Of a DNA stretch of 64,000 nucleotides, positions 61,480 to 64,000 are shown one piece after another. The translations under genes and the position numbers were made by a program. The notes beneath the pieces were generated by a model. That model worked only from the letters and a program-made list of their open reading frames with translations. It was not told the DNA's origin and made no database searches. Position 1 is the stretch's first letter, and every line of letters starts with the position of its first letter. The stretch is from an uncultured bacterium (GTDB taxonomy: Bacteria > Cyanobacteriota > Vampirovibrionia > Gastranaerophilales > Gastranaerophilaceae): the NCBI GenBank assembly GCA_946636615.1, contig CAMPBE010000004.1, positions 1 through 64,000 on the forward strand. Direction: 5' to 3'.

Positions 61480-62300
61480 GCAAGCTCCTCCATAGCCTTT
61501 TCAAATTCTTCTTTCTTAGGAGCCTTACCATGCCAACCGGCATTATTTTCCATGAAAGAAACACCTTTACCTTTTATAGTATCAGCGATAATTGCAATAG
61601 GTTTATTTGCTGATTTTGCTCTTTCAATTGCATCATATATAGCTTGAATATCATGCCCGTCTATTTCTATAACGTCCCAATTAAATGCTCTTATCTTTTC
61701 AGACAAATTATCCAAAGATTTTACATTCTCAGTATTACCATCGATTTGTAATCTGTTTCTATCAATAATCGCAATCAAGTTGTCAAGTTTTTCGTGTGCA
61801 CAATGCATAAATGCTTCCCAAACGCTGCCTTCCTGCAACTCTCCATCACCCATTAAGCAATAAACCTTAGCTGGATTTTTATCAAGTCTCAAACCCAATG
61901 CCATACCGCAAGCTATAGAAAGTCCCTGTCCTAAAGAACCGGTTGCAGCGTCAACACCTGCACAAAAAGGAACAGGATGCCCTTGAAGTTTTGAACCAAA
62001 TTTTCTAAATGTCATCAATTCCTCTTTAGGAAAATAACCCAACTGAGCAAGTACAGAATATAATATTGAAGATGCATGCCCTTTTGAAAGTACAAATCTG
62101 TCTCTTTTTTCAAAATCTTTATCCCTCGCCCATTTAGGACAAGTATTCATACACTTGTGAAACAACACTGTCATCAACTCTGTTGCGGATAATGCTCCGC
62201 CAATGTGGCCTGATTGAGCATTATAAACCATCTTTAAAATGTTTTGTCTGCTTTCTTTGCATAAATCTTGAATTTCTTTTATTTCATTTTCGCTTAACAT
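61476..62300 (-). CDS. Transketolase, N-terminal (ThDP-binding) subunit
   Basis: GHIGGALSATELMTVLFHKCM, SKGHASSILYSVLAQLGY, GDGELQEGSVWEAFMHCAHEKLDNLIAIIDRN; ends after the ThDP domain. Confidence 0.93.
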   Translation of the reverse strand: MLSENEIKEIQDLCKESRQNILKMVYNAQSGHIGGALSATELMTVLFHKCMNTCPKWARDKDFEKRDRFVLSKGHASSILYSVLAQLGYFPKEELMTFRKFGSKLQGHPVPFCAGVDAATGSLGQGLSIACGMALGLRLDKNPAKVYCLMGDGELQEGSVWEAFMHCAHEKLDNLIAIIDRNRLQIDGNTENVKSLDNLSEKIRAFNWDVIEIDGHDIQAIYDAIERAKSANKPIAIIADTIKGKGVSFMENNAGWHGKAPKKEEFEKAMEELA

Positions 62301-63008
62301 TTAAACTCCTTTTGGTATAAATTTTTCTTTTAAAACTCTTAATACAAATAATGGCAATGTCGGAAATATTCTCCTAAATCTTTTGGGCTCTTTTATAGTT
62401 CTATATAGCCACTCCAAACCGCATTTTTGCCATATTTCAGGGGCTCTTTCTACAGTACCTGCCCACACATCAAAACTTCCGCCAACACCTATAAATAAGC
62501 TATTTGTCATTATTTCTTTTGCTTTTTTAATAAAAAATTCTTGTTTTGGAGAACCCAAAGCGCATAAAATAAGTCTGGGGTTTCTACTTTTAAGTTCAGA
62601 TATTATTTCATCATCATCCTCAAAATAACCGTCTTGAAGATAAACTATATTCAAATTTTCAATTTCTGAATTCAAATTTTGAGCAGCCTTTTCGATAACT
62701 TCAGGTTTTGCACCCACCAAAGCAACAGGCTGATTGTTTTTTGCACATTCTTGAAGCATTCTATATGCAAACTGTATCCCCGGAATTCTTTTTACATCTT
62801 TACCTATCAATTTCAAACCAATCTGAACACCAACCCCATCCGGAATAACAAGTTCCGCAGAATTTACAATATCCTGCAAATCAGGATTAGATAACATTTC
62901 AGGATTAATTGTAATAACTTGTCCCGAAATATTTTCTGCATAATTTACTGCTTCATCAAAGCTGAAAGTATCTATACTATAACCTAATAAGCTGGCTCTG
63001 TTTCTCAT
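62301..63008 (-). CDS. WecB/TagA/CpsF-family glycosyltransferase
   Basis: INPEMLSNPDLQDIVNSAELVIPDGVGVQIGLKLIG, PVALVGAKPEV, LICALGSPKQEFFI, GVGGSFDVWAGTVERAPEIWQKCGLEWLYR. Confidence 0.94.
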   Translation of the reverse strand: MRNRASLLGYSIDTFSFDEAVNYAENISGQVITINPEMLSNPDLQDIVNSAELVIPDGVGVQIGLKLIGKDVKRIPGIQFAYRMLQECAKNNQPVALVGAKPEVIEKAAQNLNSEIENLNIVYLQDGYFEDDDEIISELKSRNPRLILCALGSPKQEFFIKKAKEIMTNSLFIGVGGSFDVWAGTVERAPEIWQKCGLEWLYRTIKEPKRFRRIFPTLPLFVLRVLKEKFIPKGV

Positions 63009-63023
63009 AAATTAATTATAATT

Positions 63024-64000
63024 TTAATCTATTATTTTTGCAAGTTTGAATAAATAATCTTCATTTGCACCATTTTGTATACCTTTTGGAATAAAGTTTT
63101 CCTGATATCTTTCAACCGCATATCTATCAGTCATTCCTGAAATATAATCAGTTACAACTCTTTCTATTTTTGATTCCTCGCATACGGGTTTTAACATCTC
63201 GGAATAAAGGTAAAACAGTTCTTTTATAACATTTCTGGCCTTTTTTTCTTCCAACTTTGCAGGAGAATCTATATAAACATTTTTAAACATCCATTCCCTA
63301 AGTTTTGTCGTATAATGCCAGCCTTCTTCACTCATAGATACAATAGGCTTGCCAACAGAATTATTTATAATTTCATTAATCATTTTATCAAGTCGCTTGC
63401 TTTGTATTGAAGAAAAATATTTAATACAATCTTTTGGCAAATCACTCTCTGCAATAATCCCTGCCCTTATAGAATCTTCAATATCGTGATTTATATACGC
63501 AATTTTATCAGCAAGCTGAACAACTTGAGCTTCCGGAGTTTTTGGCTTATACCCCCATGTGTGAGTTAATATTCCGTCAATAGTTTCCCGACAAAGATTT
63601 AAATCCTCTAATACCTCTACAACACGCACACTTTGAATATTATGGTGAAAACCTCCCTTTACAAGTTCATTCAAGACACCTTCGCCACAATGTCCAAATG
63701 GAGTATGCCCCAAATCATGTCCCAAAGAAATTGCTTCAACCAAATCTTCATTCAAATCCAAAGCTCTTGCAATACTTCTGCCGATTTGAGAAACTTCAAG
63801 AGTATGTGTTAAACGAGTTCTAAAATGGTCATCAAACGGAGACAAAAACACCTGAGTCTTGTGTTTTAATCTTCTAAAAGCCTTAGAATGTAATATTCTA
63901 TCTCTGTCCCTTTGAAATTCCGTACGCATATCGCAAGGTTCTACAGGTTTTTTACGTCCTTTAGTATATCTGCTTTTTGTCGCAAATTCAGATAAATTAT
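63024..64000 (-). CDS. dgt: Deoxyguanosinetriphosphate triphosphohydrolase-like HD protein (5' end outside window)
   Basis: RTEFQRDRDRILHSKAFRRLKHKTQVFLSPFDDHFRTRLTHTLEVSQIGRSIAR; frame stays open upstream (..SEFATKSRYTKGRKKPVEPCDMRTEF) to the window end. Confidence 0.92.
   Translation of the reverse strand, partial: NLSEFATKSRYTKGRKKPVEPCDMRTEFQRDRDRILHSKAFRRLKHKTQVFLSPFDDHFRTRLTHTLEVSQIGRSIARALDLNEDLVEAISLGHDLGHTPFGHCGEGVLNELVKGGFHHNIQSVRVVEVLEDLNLCRETIDGILTHTWGYKPKTPEAQVVQLADKIAYINHDIEDSIRAGIIAESDLPKDCIKYFSSIQSKRLDKMINEIINNSVGKPIVSMSEEGWHYTTKLREWMFKNVYIDSPAKLEEKKARNVIKELFYLYSEMLKPVCEESKIERVVTDYISGMTDRYAVERYQENFIPKGIQNGANEDYLFKLAKIID

Overview
AT-rich bacterial chromosome segment, densely coded on both strands. 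It looks like a non-photosynthetic relative of Cyanobacteria (Melainabacteria/Vampirovibrionia, Gastranaerophilales-like). This placement is an inference from a cyanobacterial-type tRNA-Glu, a DUF4330-like gene next to an IctB/Wzy-like gene, low GC, and several apparently lineage-specific 'SFxG' proteins. Most of the window is core functions: rplS-rbgA-rnhB, prfB, rph, ilvB-like, queA, yidC, rluB-like, coaE, trxB, glmS, clpB, plsY, tcdA-like and a dGTPase. It also contains type IV pilus/type II secretion genes (secretin, PilB/GspE, PilC/GspF, a PilP-like lipoprotein and two prepilin-like proteins). No CRISPR array, complete prophage or canonical defence island was recognised. The best candidates for something undescribed are: (1) a co-directional cluster at 51.0-56.6 kb combining a VirB10-like C-terminal protein, a VWA protein, an FHA-like membrane protein, two TonB-C-like proteins (one with an N-terminal zinc ribbon) and two tiny membrane proteins; (2) a 160-bp tandem repeat beside tRNA-Pro that repeats the tRNA 3' end, its terminator and a structured spacer; (3) a nested inverted-repeat element at 8.44-8.69 kb; (4) dispersed palindromic repeats, one of which is read in frame inside an O-antigen-ligase-like gene; (5) paired paralogous cysteine-peptidase-like proteins without obvious signal peptides. 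Two genes carry apparent single-base frameshifts at A-runs. All identifications were made by eye without database searches.
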